From NCBI GenBank assembly GCA_029261235.1, contig JAJDBS010000203.1, positions 1-51,731 on the forward strand: 51,731 bases of DNA, in the 5' to 3' direction. Position 1 is the first letter of the stretch, and every line of letters starts with the position of its first letter. Source of the stretch: Nitrospirales bacterium. Lineage in GTDB: Bacteria; Nitrospirota; Nitrospiria; Nitrospirales; UBA8639. Below are positions 43,317 to 51,731 of the stretch, piece by piece. A model generated the notes under the pieces. That model was given only the letters and a program-made list of their open reading frames with translations. It searched no databases and was not told the origin of the DNA. The translations under genes and the position numbers were made by a program.

Positions 43317-43772
43317 TTACGTATCAGACTTCCCAAAGTCTTCAGGCTTAAGGTTTTCTAGCCAGCGTTCGAGTTCTTCAGAGTTCTGTTTATGTAACAC
43401 TTCACCAGAGGCAAATATGGGAGCTTCCGTCCGTAGTGCGACGGCAATGGCGTCGCTCGGTCTTGAGTCAATCGTGAATTCAGAGTCGCCATATAGCAAA
43501 TGTATTTTAGCAAAATACGTATTGTCTTTCAGGTCAGAAATCACCGTACTGATGACTTTCGCATCCATGTTATCCAACATGATTTTCATGAGATCATGAG
43601 TCATAGGACGTGGAGGTGCTATTTTCTCAAGAGCGAAGCTAATGGCGCTGGCCTCTGACTTTCCCACCCAAATAGGGAGCATATCCGAATGCTCTTCATC
43701 TCGAAGGATGACGATGTAGGCATTGTTATAGGGGTCAAACAGCAGACCTCGAACGTTCATTTGATTGAGCAT
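43317..43772 (-). CDS. Bifunctional nuclease family protein (DUF151), copy A
   Basis: A 151-residue paralogue of the preceding gene with the same core: VILRDEEHSDMLPIWVGKSEASA, PRPMTHDLMK, DNTYFAKIHL and IDSRPSDAIAVALRTEAPIF. The acidic C-terminus (ERWLENLKPEDFGKSDT) differs from copy B. Met1 at 43772 or Met5 at 43760 could be the start (MLNQMNVRGLL). It is the first gene of the - strand run that continues through copy B, rplM and rpsI, so the promoter probably lies in the 250-bp gap before proS. Function in this organism is unknown; a nuclease activity is only inferred from the family. Confidence 0.88.
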   Translation of the reverse strand: MLNQMNVRGLLFDPYNNAYIVILRDEEHSDMLPIWVGKSEASAISFALEKIAPPRPMTHDLMKIMLDNMDAKVISTVISDLKDNTYFAKIHLLYGDSEFTIDSRPSDAIAVALRTEAPIFASGEVLHKQNSEELERWLENLKPEDFGKSDT

Positions 43773-43987
43773 GGAAGCGTGTACTCTTAATGACGAAAAA
43801 ATATAGGAAATTCAACCTTGAAATGTACCATTGACCTTGATGAATAGTCAATGAAAAGCAGGTGTTCTGTCATTATGAAAGTCTATATCTTGAGGAAAAA
43901 ACCTCTATTCATGGCCTTAGTATACAGGATAGGGTGATTAATGGGGAGGTATCATCTCGCAGAATTCTATCGACCACACGCGGCGTG

Positions 43988-44004
43988 TCTATCATTGTGA
44001 TAGA
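43988..44004. repeat. Short perfect hairpin downstream of proS
   Basis: TCTATCA (43988-43994) and TGATAGA (43998-44004) pair around a 3-nt loop, 20 bp after the proS stop on the - strand. No T run follows in the proS direction. It may be a weak terminator or an mRNA-end stabiliser. The wider gap 43773-44024 holds nothing else recognised. Confidence 0.35.
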
Positions 44005-44024
44005 TTAGCTGAGCTTACTGGTGC

Positions 44025-45746
44025 TTAAGCTTCAATCTTCAATTTGCGTGTTACGGCTTCTTTTATCCAGCCAATGACCTGATCAGGAGGAAGGTGGATT
44101 TTTTCACCAGTTTTGCGATCCTTCACTTCAATTGTGTTATTGGCTAAGCTTTTATCCCCAATAATAATATGATAGGGCGTCCCAATCATATCCGCATCGT
44201 TGAATTTGACCCCGCCTCGTTCGTTTCGGTCATCAAGTAAGACCTCGATATTCTCTTTGCCTAACTCGTGATAGAGCTTTTCAGATGTCTGGCGGACAGC
44301 GTCTGAGTTGGTGACTGGCAGGATTTGAGCCTGAAAGGGAGCAATGGGCATGGGCCAGCAGATCCCCTTTTCATCATGATTTTGCTCGACAGCAGCAGCA
44401 GCAGTCCGACTAACGCCAATTCCGTAGCAACCCATGATAGCTGGCTGACTTTGGCCTTCGGCATCGAGAAACGTGGCCCCCATTTTTTCACTATACTTGG
44501 TTCCCAACATAAAGACATGCCCGACTTCTATTCCTCGTGCAGTCTGGAGGCGGCTGTCGCTGTTAGGTGAAAGATCTCCGGCTTGAGCTTGTCGGAAGTC
44601 TCCCCAATCATCGACGGCAAAGTCTCGAGGTGAGTTCACATTGATGAGATGAACGTCTGTTTCATTTCCTCCGACGATAAAATCAGAGAGGGCCCCGATG
44701 GCATGATCAGCTAAGAGACGAACAGGAGAAAGTCCCACCGGTCCAACGAATCCAACTGGAGCGTTGGTGATTCGTTCGACAGCGTCGGGTGAAGCCAATG
44801 TGAGGTCATGAATGCCCAAGAATCGTTGGATTTTGATTTCGTTTGCTTGGTGATCGCCACGGATTAAGACAGCGGTGATCTCATTCTCACCGGTTTGATA
44901 GAGCAATGTTTTAACCACGCGGTTGGCATCGACTTTGAGGAGGGTGGAAAGGTCTTCCACTGACTTCGCATTTGGGGTCGATACTTTCTCTAAAGGGTTC
45001 AGCTTTTCAGGTGTTTGTGTTGGTGGAGGCACGACTTCTGCTCGTTCGACATTTGCCGCGTACGCGCTATCTGGATCAAAGACAATCAATTCCTCTCCGG
45101 TATTGGCTAGGACCATGAACTCATGTGAGGAAATGCCTCCAATCAGTCCCGTATCAGCCTCGACGGGGCGAAACTGCAAACCGGTTCGTGAAAAAATTCG
45201 GCAATAGGCATCGTGCATTTGTTGATAGTTGTGTTGTGCGCTGGCTTCGTCTTGGTCGAAGCTATACGCATCTTTCATGATAAATTCTCTGCCTCGCATG
45301 AGTCCAAACCGTGGGCGAATTTCATCACGAAATTTTGTTTGAATTTGATACAGGGTCAAAGGTAACTGTCGATACGAGCTGACTTCTCGGCGGAATAAGT
45401 CGGTCACCACTTCTTCGTGTGTGGGTCCTAGACAAAAGTCTCGTTCATGGCGGTCATGTAATCGAATCAGTTCTTTGCCATAGAAGTCCCAACGCCCAGT
45501 TTCTTTCCATAGTTCGGCAGGGGAAAGGATTGGCAATAACAGCTCTTGTGCGCCAGCCCGATTCATTTCTTCACGAATGATTGCTTCAATTTTTCGAATA
45601 ACCCGCAATCCAAGTGGAAGGTAGGAATAAATGCCGGCAGCCACTTTTCGGATCATTCCCGCTCGTAGCATGAGGCGATGACTGGTGACTTCAGCTTCGC
45701 CAGGGTCTTGTCGCATGGTGGGAATGAACGATTGTGAAAGTCGCAT
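44025..45746 (-). CDS. proS: Prolyl-tRNA synthetase (bacterial type, with editing domain)
   Basis: A 573-residue class II aminoacyl-tRNA synthetase. Opening SQSFIPTMRQDPGEAEVTSH and GIYSYLPLGLRVIRKI, motif 2 region CLGPTHEEVVTDLFRREVSS with RDEIRPRFGLMRGREFIMKD, and motif 3 GCYGIGVSRTAAAAVEQNHD are all typical of bacterial ProRS. The inserted editing (YbaK-like) domain lies at about 225-385, recognisable from VKTLLYQ and ADHAIGALSDFIVGGNE. The C-terminal anticodon-binding part has RGGVKFNDADMIGTP. Length is normal for this form. It lies 94 bp downstream of rseP on the same strand. Confidence 0.97.
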   Translation of the reverse strand: MRLSQSFIPTMRQDPGEAEVTSHRLMLRAGMIRKVAAGIYSYLPLGLRVIRKIEAIIREEMNRAGAQELLLPILSPAELWKETGRWDFYGKELIRLHDRHERDFCLGPTHEEVVTDLFRREVSSYRQLPLTLYQIQTKFRDEIRPRFGLMRGREFIMKDAYSFDQDEASAQHNYQQMHDAYCRIFSRTGLQFRPVEADTGLIGGISSHEFMVLANTGEELIVFDPDSAYAANVERAEVVPPPTQTPEKLNPLEKVSTPNAKSVEDLSTLLKVDANRVVKTLLYQTGENEITAVLIRGDHQANEIKIQRFLGIHDLTLASPDAVERITNAPVGFVGPVGLSPVRLLADHAIGALSDFIVGGNETDVHLINVNSPRDFAVDDWGDFRQAQAGDLSPNSDSRLQTARGIEVGHVFMLGTKYSEKMGATFLDAEGQSQPAIMGCYGIGVSRTAAAAVEQNHDEKGICWPMPIAPFQAQILPVTNSDAVRQTSEKLYHELGKENIEVLLDDRNERGGVKFNDADMIGTPYHIIIGDKSLANNTIEVKDRKTGEKIHLPPDQVIGWIKEAVTRKLKIEA

Positions 45747-45840
45747 GAGGTATCCTTATGTTAGCAAGACAATATGATGCCGTGTATAGGAATCATTGGA
45801 GATAATAATCAGAAGCAAGGAGTGATAGTAGGAGACAGAA

Positions 45841-47235
45841 TTATTGGAGTAGGCGATTGATGTCATTCCAGAAGGCAAAACCCATCAGACAGAATAATAC
45901 GAGAATCCCTGCTTGTTGAGCGATTTCCCTCGATCGTTCTTGTAAGGGGCGCCCAAGAATGGCTTCGCAAGCAAAAAAGAAAAGATGTCCGCCATCCAGG
46001 ACGGGAATGGGCAACAAGTTAAGGATTCCGAGGTTAATGCTGAGAATCGCGATAAGCCACATGATCGCACCGAAGCCTTGCTCTGCATGCTCTCCAGAAA
46101 CTGTGGCGATCATGAGTGGTCCACCAATATTATTGGAAGAAATTTCTCCAGTAATGAGTTTCACGATTCCTTGGACGGTCAGTTCACACCACTCCCAGGT
46201 GGCTTTTAACCCATCCCATGGAGCCAGATACCATGAAGCACTGCGCAAGATATTTCCTCTAGGAGAGATTTGAATTCCAATTCGACCAATGGATTGAGTT
46301 TCACCATCAGGACTCGTGGCTGTGTAGGCTTCTGGAGTAATTGATAGGGTCAGAGGTGCACTCTTTCGTTCGACGTGCATTTCGAGCGGAATGCCTGCAC
46401 TTTTTCGAACAATTTCCGTCATCTGAGACCACGTCACAATGGGTGTTTCATTGAGCTGAGTGATGCGGTCATCAGGTTGGAGCCCAGAAGCCATGGCTGG
46501 GGTATCGGGCATGACTTTACCCACCACAGGTGCATGATCTTCAAGCCCAAGCAAATATGTGGGCTCCTCGTCAGGTTTATCTTTATTGACCCTAGCGGTC
46601 GGAGTCACAATGAAGGTCTTGGCTTTGTTTCCTCGTATGACATCAAGGGTCACGGGTCGGCCATGCGTTTTATTGAGAATGTCATAGAGCTCGCCCAATG
46701 TGGAGATGTCTACTTCATTGGCACGGGTAATGCGATCACCAAGTTCTAATCCTGATAAAGCTGCAGGGGAATCTGGCGTGATGACGTCGACGATAGGAAG
46801 CATCTTGTCAAGATTCGGAACAAAGAGTGGCGAGCCCATGGCCAACATGCCGGTAAAAATTAAATAGCTGAGAATGAAGTTGAAGCCAGGACCTGCAGCC
46901 ACAATGAGCATTTTGTGAGGTAAGGATTGGTGCATGAAGGAAACTTTCGCCTCCTCATCTGAAGCCGGCTCCCCCCCTTCTTCCCCAAACATTTTCACAT
47001 ATCCTCCGAGAGGAATCGCAGAGACGACGAACTCCGTGTCGCCGATTTGCCGGCCGATGATTTTTGGACCAAAGCCAATAGAAAACTTCAGCACTTTGAC
47101 ACCCACCCACCGGGCAGCGAGATAATGACCATATTCGTGAAATGTTACCAACACGCCAAGCACGATCAAAAACCACCACAGTTTTTGTCCAAAGATGAAA
47201 ATGGCGTCTGGGGAGAGAAGAGAGAGGCTAGTCAT
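45841..47235 (-). CDS. rseP: RseP site-2 zinc metalloprotease
   Basis: A 464-residue inner-membrane intramembrane protease. The zinc motif HEYGH (33-37) lies in the first membrane span (VLVTFHEYGHYLAARWVG), and the third zinc ligand is the LDG motif at 413-415 (PIPVLDGGHLFFF). Two PDZ domains lie between them (about 130-200 and 215-290: DSPAALSGLELGDRI and DTPAMASGLQPDDRI). The known role is cleavage of an anti-sigma factor such as RseA, and removal of signal-peptide remnants. No rseA-like gene is in the window. It is encoded 30 bp downstream of dxr, as in many bacteria. Confidence 0.96.
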   Translation of the reverse strand: MTSLSLLSPDAIFIFGQKLWWFLIVLGVLVTFHEYGHYLAARWVGVKVLKFSIGFGPKIIGRQIGDTEFVVSAIPLGGYVKMFGEEGGEPASDEEAKVSFMHQSLPHKMLIVAAGPGFNFILSYLIFTGMLAMGSPLFVPNLDKMLPIVDVITPDSPAALSGLELGDRITRANEVDISTLGELYDILNKTHGRPVTLDVIRGNKAKTFIVTPTARVNKDKPDEEPTYLLGLEDHAPVVGKVMPDTPAMASGLQPDDRITQLNETPIVTWSQMTEIVRKSAGIPLEMHVERKSAPLTLSITPEAYTATSPDGETQSIGRIGIQISPRGNILRSASWYLAPWDGLKATWEWCELTVQGIVKLITGEISSNNIGGPLMIATVSGEHAEQGFGAIMWLIAILSINLGILNLLPIPVLDGGHLFFFACEAILGRPLQERSREIAQQAGILVLFCLMGFAFWNDINRLLQ

Positions 47236-47265
47236 ACATGATCAACTTGGATAAACCGTTGTGAG

Positions 47266-48432
47266 TTACGCTGGGGCGACACAGGTTTTCATCATCTCTT
47301 CAGCCGTTCGGCGAGCCCATTGATCAACCTCTAAGACTTCTTCAATTGTCGTAAGCGGAGCTGGTTGATATGCCAACATGGTCTCTTGGATGACTTTTGG
47401 AATGTCTAAGAAGGCAATTTGTTTATTCAGGAATGCGTGAACGGCGACTTCATTGGCCGCATTCAGTGTTGCCGGGAGTCCATCTCCTCCGGCTAAGGCA
47501 TCATAGGCCAATTGTAGGCATGGAAACTTTTCGGTATTTGGGGGGAAAAACGTAAGTTTCCCGATTTTCCCTAAATCTAATAACGGAGGTTGCAGCGGTA
47601 TGCGCTCAGGGTAGCTCATGGCGTAGGAAATCGGTGTACGCATATCTGGGTGTCCTAATTGCGAGATGACCGATCCATCACAATATTCTACCAAAGAATG
47701 AATAATGCTTTCCCGGTGGATGACGACATCAATGAGTGATGTAGGAAGATCAAAGAGCCATTTGGCTTCTATAACTTCTAGGCCTTTATTCATTAACGTC
47801 GCAGAATCAATGGTAATTTTGGCGCCCATTTCCCAATTCGGGTGCTTGAGGGCTTGCTCCTGAGTGACATGCTCAAGGTCTGCGGCTGCCCATTCCCAAA
47901 ATGGCCCTCCTGAAGCGGTCAGAACGACACGTCGAATATCAACTTTTCGATGGCCTTCCATGGACTGAAAGATGGCGCTATGTTCGCTATCGATGGGGAA
48001 AATGGTCACGCCATGTTTCTGCGCTTCTTGTTGCATAAGTTTTCCGGCCATGACCATAGGTTCTTTGTTGGCTAAGGCGACTCGTCGGCCAGCTTGAATG
48101 GCCGAAAGAGTCGGTTTCAGGCCGGCACCGCCTACAATAGCCGAAATCACCAGATCACAATCTGGAAATCGTGCAACGTCACAGAGTCCAGATTCTCCTT
48201 CCAGAACTTCAACCTGAGTGGTCTGTAGTCGTGCACGTAACCGCTTGGCTGCATCTGGAGAAGACAGCGCGACAACCTTTGGATGAAATGTGCGAATTTG
48301 ATCTTCCAGTATTTGGTCGTTTGAGCCAGCGGCTAATCCGACGACTTGAAAACGATCTGGAAATCTCGACACAACATCTAACGTACTGGCGCCGATGGAG
48401 CCGGTCGATCCTAAAATGACGATGCGTTTCAC
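47266..48432 (-). CDS. dxr: 1-deoxy-D-xylulose 5-phosphate reductoisomerase
   Basis: A 388-residue cytoplasmic enzyme, second step of the MEP isoprenoid pathway, converting DXP to MEP with NADPH. It has the N-terminal nucleotide motif ILGSTGSIGASTLDVVSRFP, the VALANKEPMVMAGKLM motif, the metal- and substrate-binding FPIDSEHSAIFQ and TASGGPFWEW, and the MNKGLEVIEAKWLF string. Length is normal. It lies between cdsA and rseP in the conserved uppS-cdsA-dxr-rseP-proS order, a classic envelope operon that supplies the isoprenoid for undecaprenyl phosphate. Confidence 0.97.
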   Translation of the reverse strand: MKRIVILGSTGSIGASTLDVVSRFPDRFQVVGLAAGSNDQILEDQIRTFHPKVVALSSPDAAKRLRARLQTTQVEVLEGESGLCDVARFPDCDLVISAIVGGAGLKPTLSAIQAGRRVALANKEPMVMAGKLMQQEAQKHGVTIFPIDSEHSAIFQSMEGHRKVDIRRVVLTASGGPFWEWAAADLEHVTQEQALKHPNWEMGAKITIDSATLMNKGLEVIEAKWLFDLPTSLIDVVIHRESIIHSLVEYCDGSVISQLGHPDMRTPISYAMSYPERIPLQPPLLDLGKIGKLTFFPPNTEKFPCLQLAYDALAGGDGLPATLNAANEVAVHAFLNKQIAFLDIPKVIQETMLAYQPAPLTTIEEVLEVDQWARRTAEEMMKTCVAPA

Positions 48433-48469
48433 AGAATGAATGCCCTATTGTATGTGTTGAAATGAGATA

Positions 48470-49276
48470 TTAGGCGGAAAGAGAAAACATGACATAGTAA
48501 TACATCGCAGGTCCAGTGAATAGCAGACTATCCACGCGATCAAGGACCCCGCCATGTCCGGGAATAATCGTCCCAGAATCTTTAACGTGGACACTGCGCT
48601 TGATTGCTGATTCGGCTAAATCCCCAAGTGCCCCTAAAAGAGCTAAGCCCACACCGAGCATAACGCATTGGCCCAAAGAGAAAAAAGGGACATAGGTGTA
48701 TTGACTGATGATCGCACCGATTACAGAAAATGCAACTCCACCGAGTAATCCTTCGATAGATTTTTTTGGGCTGAGTGTTGGCGCGAGAGGATGCTTCCCG
48801 AAGGGTTTCCCAATAAAAAATCCACCGGTATCAGACAGCCAGGTGACGATAATGACAAAAAAGACCAATTCCACGCCATGTTCGAGATTTCGCAACAACG
48901 CATAATGCCCCAATAACAGTCCAACATAGAACACACCAAACATGTAGGCCATCCATTGAGGAATGTGCTGTTTCATGGTCATCGGCGATATAAAAAACCC
49001 TGTGAGAATGCTGGTGACGAAGCCGAGAAGGCCTATCAGTAATACTTGAGGAAGTCCTTCATACATCGCGAAGAGGAGGAGGCCAGCGATGAAGCATGAG
49101 AGGGCTTTCCTCGGGATCGAATCGCTATCTGGGAAGTAGAGTGATAAGAATTCCCAGAGAGCGAATAACGAAACTGCGCTAATTAAGAGAGAAAAGAGCC
49201 AGGGAGGGGAGTATCGAATGCCCACATACAATAATGGGATAAATACTAAGGCGGAATACAGTCGGCGCGGATCCAT
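48470..49276 (-). CDS. cdsA: Phosphatidate cytidylyltransferase
   Basis: A 268-residue inner-membrane enzyme making CDP-diacylglycerol from phosphatidate and CTP, the branch point of phospholipid synthesis. About eight membrane spans are visible. The C-terminal signature is complete: SAIKRSVHVKDSGTIIPGHG followed by GVLDRVDSLLF. LSDTGGFFIGKPFGKHPLAP and LSPKKSIEGLLGGVAFS are further conserved segments. Start at 49276 (MDPRRLYSALVF) matches the family. Encoded between uppS and dxr on the same strand. Confidence 0.97.
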   Translation of the reverse strand: MDPRRLYSALVFIPLLYVGIRYSPPWLFSLLISAVSLFALWEFLSLYFPDSDSIPRKALSCFIAGLLLFAMYEGLPQVLLIGLLGFVTSILTGFFISPMTMKQHIPQWMAYMFGVFYVGLLLGHYALLRNLEHGVELVFFVIIVTWLSDTGGFFIGKPFGKHPLAPTLSPKKSIEGLLGGVAFSVIGAIISQYTYVPFFSLGQCVMLGVGLALLGALGDLAESAIKRSVHVKDSGTIIPGHGGVLDRVDSLLFTGPAMYYYVMFSLSA

Positions 49277-49352
49277 AATGAGTGTGCAAAAGGGGGAGCG
49301 ATAGTGTGAGATGCGAATGCCGAATAATTAAGGCTAGAAGGAAGTTTGTGTG

Positions 49353-50138
49353 TTAGGAAGAAACAGACTGTGGCACCCGCCCATACCGTCGCTCGCGTTT
49401 TTGGTAGTCTAAGAGGGCCAGCAGAGTCTCAGCTCGACGAAAGTCAGGCCAGAGCGTTCGCGTGAAATAGAGTTCAGTATAGGCAATTTGCCAAGGGAGA
49501 AAATTGCTAATGCGGGTTTCGCCGGAGGTACGAATGAGTAGATCCGGATCTGGCAATCCCCATGTTGTGAGATATTGTTCGAACAGAGCTTCATCGATTT
49601 GGTCGGGTTTGAGTGAGCCCATCTGCACTTCAACAGCTAGCTGTTGAACTGCGTCGATAATTTCAGCGCGGCCACCATAGCTGAGGGCGACTGCCATTGT
49701 CCGAGTTGAATAATGTGACGTTTCCTCAGCTACTTCGGCAACCAAGGCCCGAGCAGGGCCTGGGAGCTGCTCGAGTCGTCCAATAGGAAGGAAGCGAACG
49801 TGTCTATCGTGAAAACGTTGCCGCTCTTTTTCGAGATATTGCTCCAATAACGCCATGAGCAACCGAATCTCGGTCGCTGGGCGGTTCCAATTTTCTTGTG
49901 AAAATGCATAAATCGTGAGATAGGGGATATTGAGTTCATACCCAACGTCCATGACATCTTGAAGGGCACCGAGGCCTTCCCTGTGCCCAGCGATGCGCGG
50001 CAAGCCACGTTGGGCAGCCCATCGGCCGTTGCCATCCATAATGATGGCGATATGCTGCGGCAGGGACCCATGGTCAAGCTGGTCCCACAGTTCGTGCTCG
50101 GCAACATGCCTGGGTTCTATTGCCTGAAATTCATCCAT
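49353..50138 (-). CDS. uppS: Undecaprenyl diphosphate synthase
   Basis: A 261-residue cytoplasmic cis-prenyltransferase that elongates farnesyl diphosphate to the C55 carrier for peptidoglycan and surface glycans. The catalytic Asp35 is in AIIMDGNGRWAAQRGLPR. IAGHREGLGALQDV, YLTIYAFSQENWNRP, ALSYGGRAEIIDAVQ and DLLIRTSGETRISNFLPWQI are the other signature blocks. About 20 residues precede the usual start, a mild N-terminal extension. It is the first gene of the - strand envelope operon and is divergent from tldD, 237 bp away. Its product is the likely lipid carrier for the Wzx-dependent pathway in the left half of the window. Confidence 0.97.
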   Translation of the reverse strand: MDEFQAIEPRHVAEHELWDQLDHGSLPQHIAIIMDGNGRWAAQRGLPRIAGHREGLGALQDVMDVGYELNIPYLTIYAFSQENWNRPATEIRLLMALLEQYLEKERQRFHDRHVRFLPIGRLEQLPGPARALVAEVAEETSHYSTRTMAVALSYGGRAEIIDAVQQLAVEVQMGSLKPDQIDEALFEQYLTTWGLPDPDLLIRTSGETRISNFLPWQIAYTELYFTRTLWPDFRRAETLLALLDYQKRERRYGRVPQSVSS

Positions 50139-50293
50139 GAATCATGCTGAGATTTGAGGGAAGCACAGGATCCAGTGCGTGGGTCCATGACAAGACATTC
50201 ACATCAAAGTTGAAAAATGTGAACAAATTTTAGTCTAATAATGAAACAGATTATTGTCAAATTTCAGTAGACTCCGCGGTATAGATTCTGAAA

Positions 50294-50322
50294 TTGCGCC
50301 GATCACGAAGATGGGCTATACT
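50294..50322 (+). promoter_or_regulatory. Candidate sigma-70 promoter of tldD
   Basis: TTGCGC at 50294-50299, a 17-bp spacer, and TATACT at 50317-50322 (5 of 6 matches to TATAAT). It lies 53 bp before the tldD ATG in the uppS-tldD divergent gap. Read by eye only. Confidence 0.55.
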
Positions 50323-50375
50323 GCCTTTCTTCTGCCACATTTTGCGGCATTTTTCCAATTCCAGAACGTAATTTT

Positions 50376-51731
50376 ATGACTCCTAAACCGTCAGACTTTG
50401 CTCTACAAGAACAGGATATGCTTCAGGCCTTGAATAAGGCCAAAGCGCGTGATGTGGATTACGCCGATATGTATGTGGAGTCATCCGTCACGGATTCCGT
50501 CTCCATGGAAGAAAGCTTGGTCAAACGGGCGGTCAAAAGTGTGGCACAGGGAGCTGGCATTCGGGCTGTCGCAGGAGAACGAACGGGTTTTGCGTATTCA
50601 GATGACCTTTCCATTCGAGATCTAGAGCAAGCAGCAGAGACGGCCAAATATATTGCCGAGTCACCACAGGGTGACAACCCTGTGGCTGTGACCCATAGGA
50701 CTGGGCCTTCCAAGAATTTATACCCGTTAGCGCAACCTCTGACCGATATTACGACGGAAGCTCGGGTGGATCTCTTGAATCAAATTGATGTTGAAGCTCG
50801 AGGCTATGACAAGCGTATCGCCAAAGTCATGGCGTCATTTAATACCGAGCAAAAGATCTTTCTGGTCATGAATTCAGAGGGTCAAATGGTAGGGGATGTG
50901 CAGCCTTTGGCGCGTCTTCAAGTCACGTGCATCGCTGAAGATGGGGCAAATCGTCAGGTTGGAAGTTATGGGGGCGGGGGGCGCGTAGGATTTTCCTTTT
51001 TTGTGGAAAATGGACGGGCGTTAGAATTTGCGCGTGAAGCAGCCAGACAAGCGATTGTCAATTTAGATGCTGTTGATGCCCCAGCCGGATCCATGCCGGT
51101 GGTATTAGGTGGTGGGTGGCCTGGCATTCTCTTGCATGAAGCGATTGGCCATGGCTTGGAAGCGGATTTCAATCGCCGTAAAACATCTGCGTTTAGTGAC
51201 TTGATTGGTCAGTCAGTTGGATCGGAATTATGTACCATCGTTGATGATGGAACACTGCCGTTTCGCCGGGGCTCGATGAATATTGATGATGAAGGCACGC
51301 CAACTTCACGAACCATGCTCATTGAAAAGGGGATTTTGCGAGGGTATATCACGGATCGACTCAATGCGCGTTTGATGGGGATTCCACTGACCGGGAATGG
51401 ACGTCGTGAAGATTTTCGCAGCGTCGTATTGCCGCGAATGACGAACACTTTTATGTTAGCTGGAGAATCAAATCCGGAAGACATTATTCGTTCCGTGAAA
51501 AAAGGCCTGTATGCGGCATCGTTTGGTGGTGGACAAGTGGATATCACGAGCGGGAAATTTGTGTTTTCAGCTAGTGAGGCCTATTTGATCGAAGATGGGA
51601 AGATCACGAAGCCGGTGAAGGGTGCGACATTAATTGGGAATGGTCCTGATGTGTTGAAAAAAGTATCGATGGTTGGACATGATATGAAGCTTGATGAAGG
51701 CATTGGTACCTGTGGGAAGGAAGGCCAATCC
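50376..51731 (+). CDS. tldD: TldD metalloprotease (3' end beyond window)
   Basis: The frame from ATG 50376 is open for 452 codons to the window edge, so the gene is truncated by the window and not by mutation. TldD with TldE (PmbA) forms a heterodimeric zinc peptidase that degrades unfolded peptides and matures some RiPPs such as microcin B17. The zinc motif HEAIGH (H-E-x-x-x-H) is at residues 254-259 in LLHEAIGHGLEADFNRR; VVLGGGWPGI precedes it and CGKEGQS lies at the very end, where the family has a conserved Cys-Gly-Lys-x-Gly-Gln. Roughly 25-30 C-terminal residues are missing. A sigma-70-like promoter lies just upstream. A tldE partner would be expected to the right of the window. Confidence 0.95.
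   Translation, partial: MTPKPSDFALQEQDMLQALNKAKARDVDYADMYVESSVTDSVSMEESLVKRAVKSVAQGAGIRAVAGERTGFAYSDDLSIRDLEQAAETAKYIAESPQGDNPVAVTHRTGPSKNLYPLAQPLTDITTEARVDLLNQIDVEARGYDKRIAKVMASFNTEQKIFLVMNSEGQMVGDVQPLARLQVTCIAEDGANRQVGSYGGGGRVGFSFFVENGRALEFAREAARQAIVNLDAVDAPAGSMPVVLGGGWPGILLHEAIGHGLEADFNRRKTSAFSDLIGQSVGSELCTIVDDGTLPFRRGSMNIDDEGTPTSRTMLIEKGILRGYITDRLNARLMGIPLTGNGRREDFRSVVLPRMTNTFMLAGESNPEDIIRSVKKGLYAASFGGGQVDITSGKFVFSASEAYLIEDGKITKPVKGATLIGNGPDVLKKVSMVGHDMKLDEGIGTCGKEGQS

Noticed and set aside
50323-50365. TGCCACATTTTGCGGCA followed by a T run as a terminator or attenuator before tldD
   Set aside because: Only four base pairs form at the outside and the interior does not pair well; it lies in the tldD leader where the T run is too short to be convincing.

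Overview
The window reads as a chromosomal segment of a Gram-negative bacterium, most likely of the phylum Nitrospirota (Nitrospira-like). That assignment is an inference from the exosortase A / EpsI / PrsK / PrsR module, the gene order (bfn-rplM-rpsI-argC-argJ and proS-rseP-dxr-cdsA-uppS) and the protein sequences. No rRNA, tRNA or 16S marker is visible to confirm it. The coding capacity falls into three blocks.

Block 1 (about 1-29,000) is an exopolysaccharide / cell-surface glycan island, mostly on the + strand. It holds a Wzx-type flippase, an OafA-type acyltransferase with an SGNH tail, a UDP-GlcNAc 2-epimerase, three GT-B glycosyltransferases, two glutamine-dependent asparagine-synthase-like amidotransferases, a NodB polysaccharide deacetylase, an O-antigen ligase/polymerase-like protein, a SAM methyltransferase and an AlgD-like GDP-mannose 6-dehydrogenase. 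Three proteins of the heparinase II/III (uronate-polysaccharide lyase) superfamily are spread through it, with different predicted cell locations. The two on the - strand end of the block are an exported lyase-like protein and a small fibronectin-III protein. The island carries decayed insertion sequences (an IS5-family remnant and an IS3/IS407-type element with two nonsense mutations and one frameshift) and a 111-bp tandem repeat at its left edge. It continues to the left of base 1: no initiating transferase, Wza or Wzc is seen.

Block 2 (about 29,700-39,320, + strand) is regulatory and sorting machinery. A GlrK-QseG-GlrR-like set (histidine kinase, lipoprotein, sigma-54 activator) is followed by exosortase A, EpsI, the PrsK histidine kinase and the PrsR sigma-54 activator. 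Two independent sigma-54-dependent regulators therefore sit within about 7 kb beside the glycan island, and they are the obvious candidates to control it. No PEP-CTERM substrate protein is visible in the window.

Block 3 (about 39,360-51,731, mainly - strand) is conserved housekeeping: argJ, argC, rpsI, rplM, two adjacent bifunctional-nuclease (DUF151) paralogues, proS, rseP, dxr, cdsA and uppS. A divergent tldD on the + strand runs off the right edge. The uppS-cdsA-dxr genes supply undecaprenyl phosphate, CDP-diacylglycerol and isoprenoid precursors, which also feed the lipid carrier used by block 1.

The most interesting combination is an AlgD-like enzyme (predicted GDP-mannuronate supply) together with three uronate-lyase-fold proteins and a Wzx/Wzy-style, exosortase-linked pathway. 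This suggests an undescribed uronic-acid-containing matrix polysaccharide with built-in trimming enzymes.
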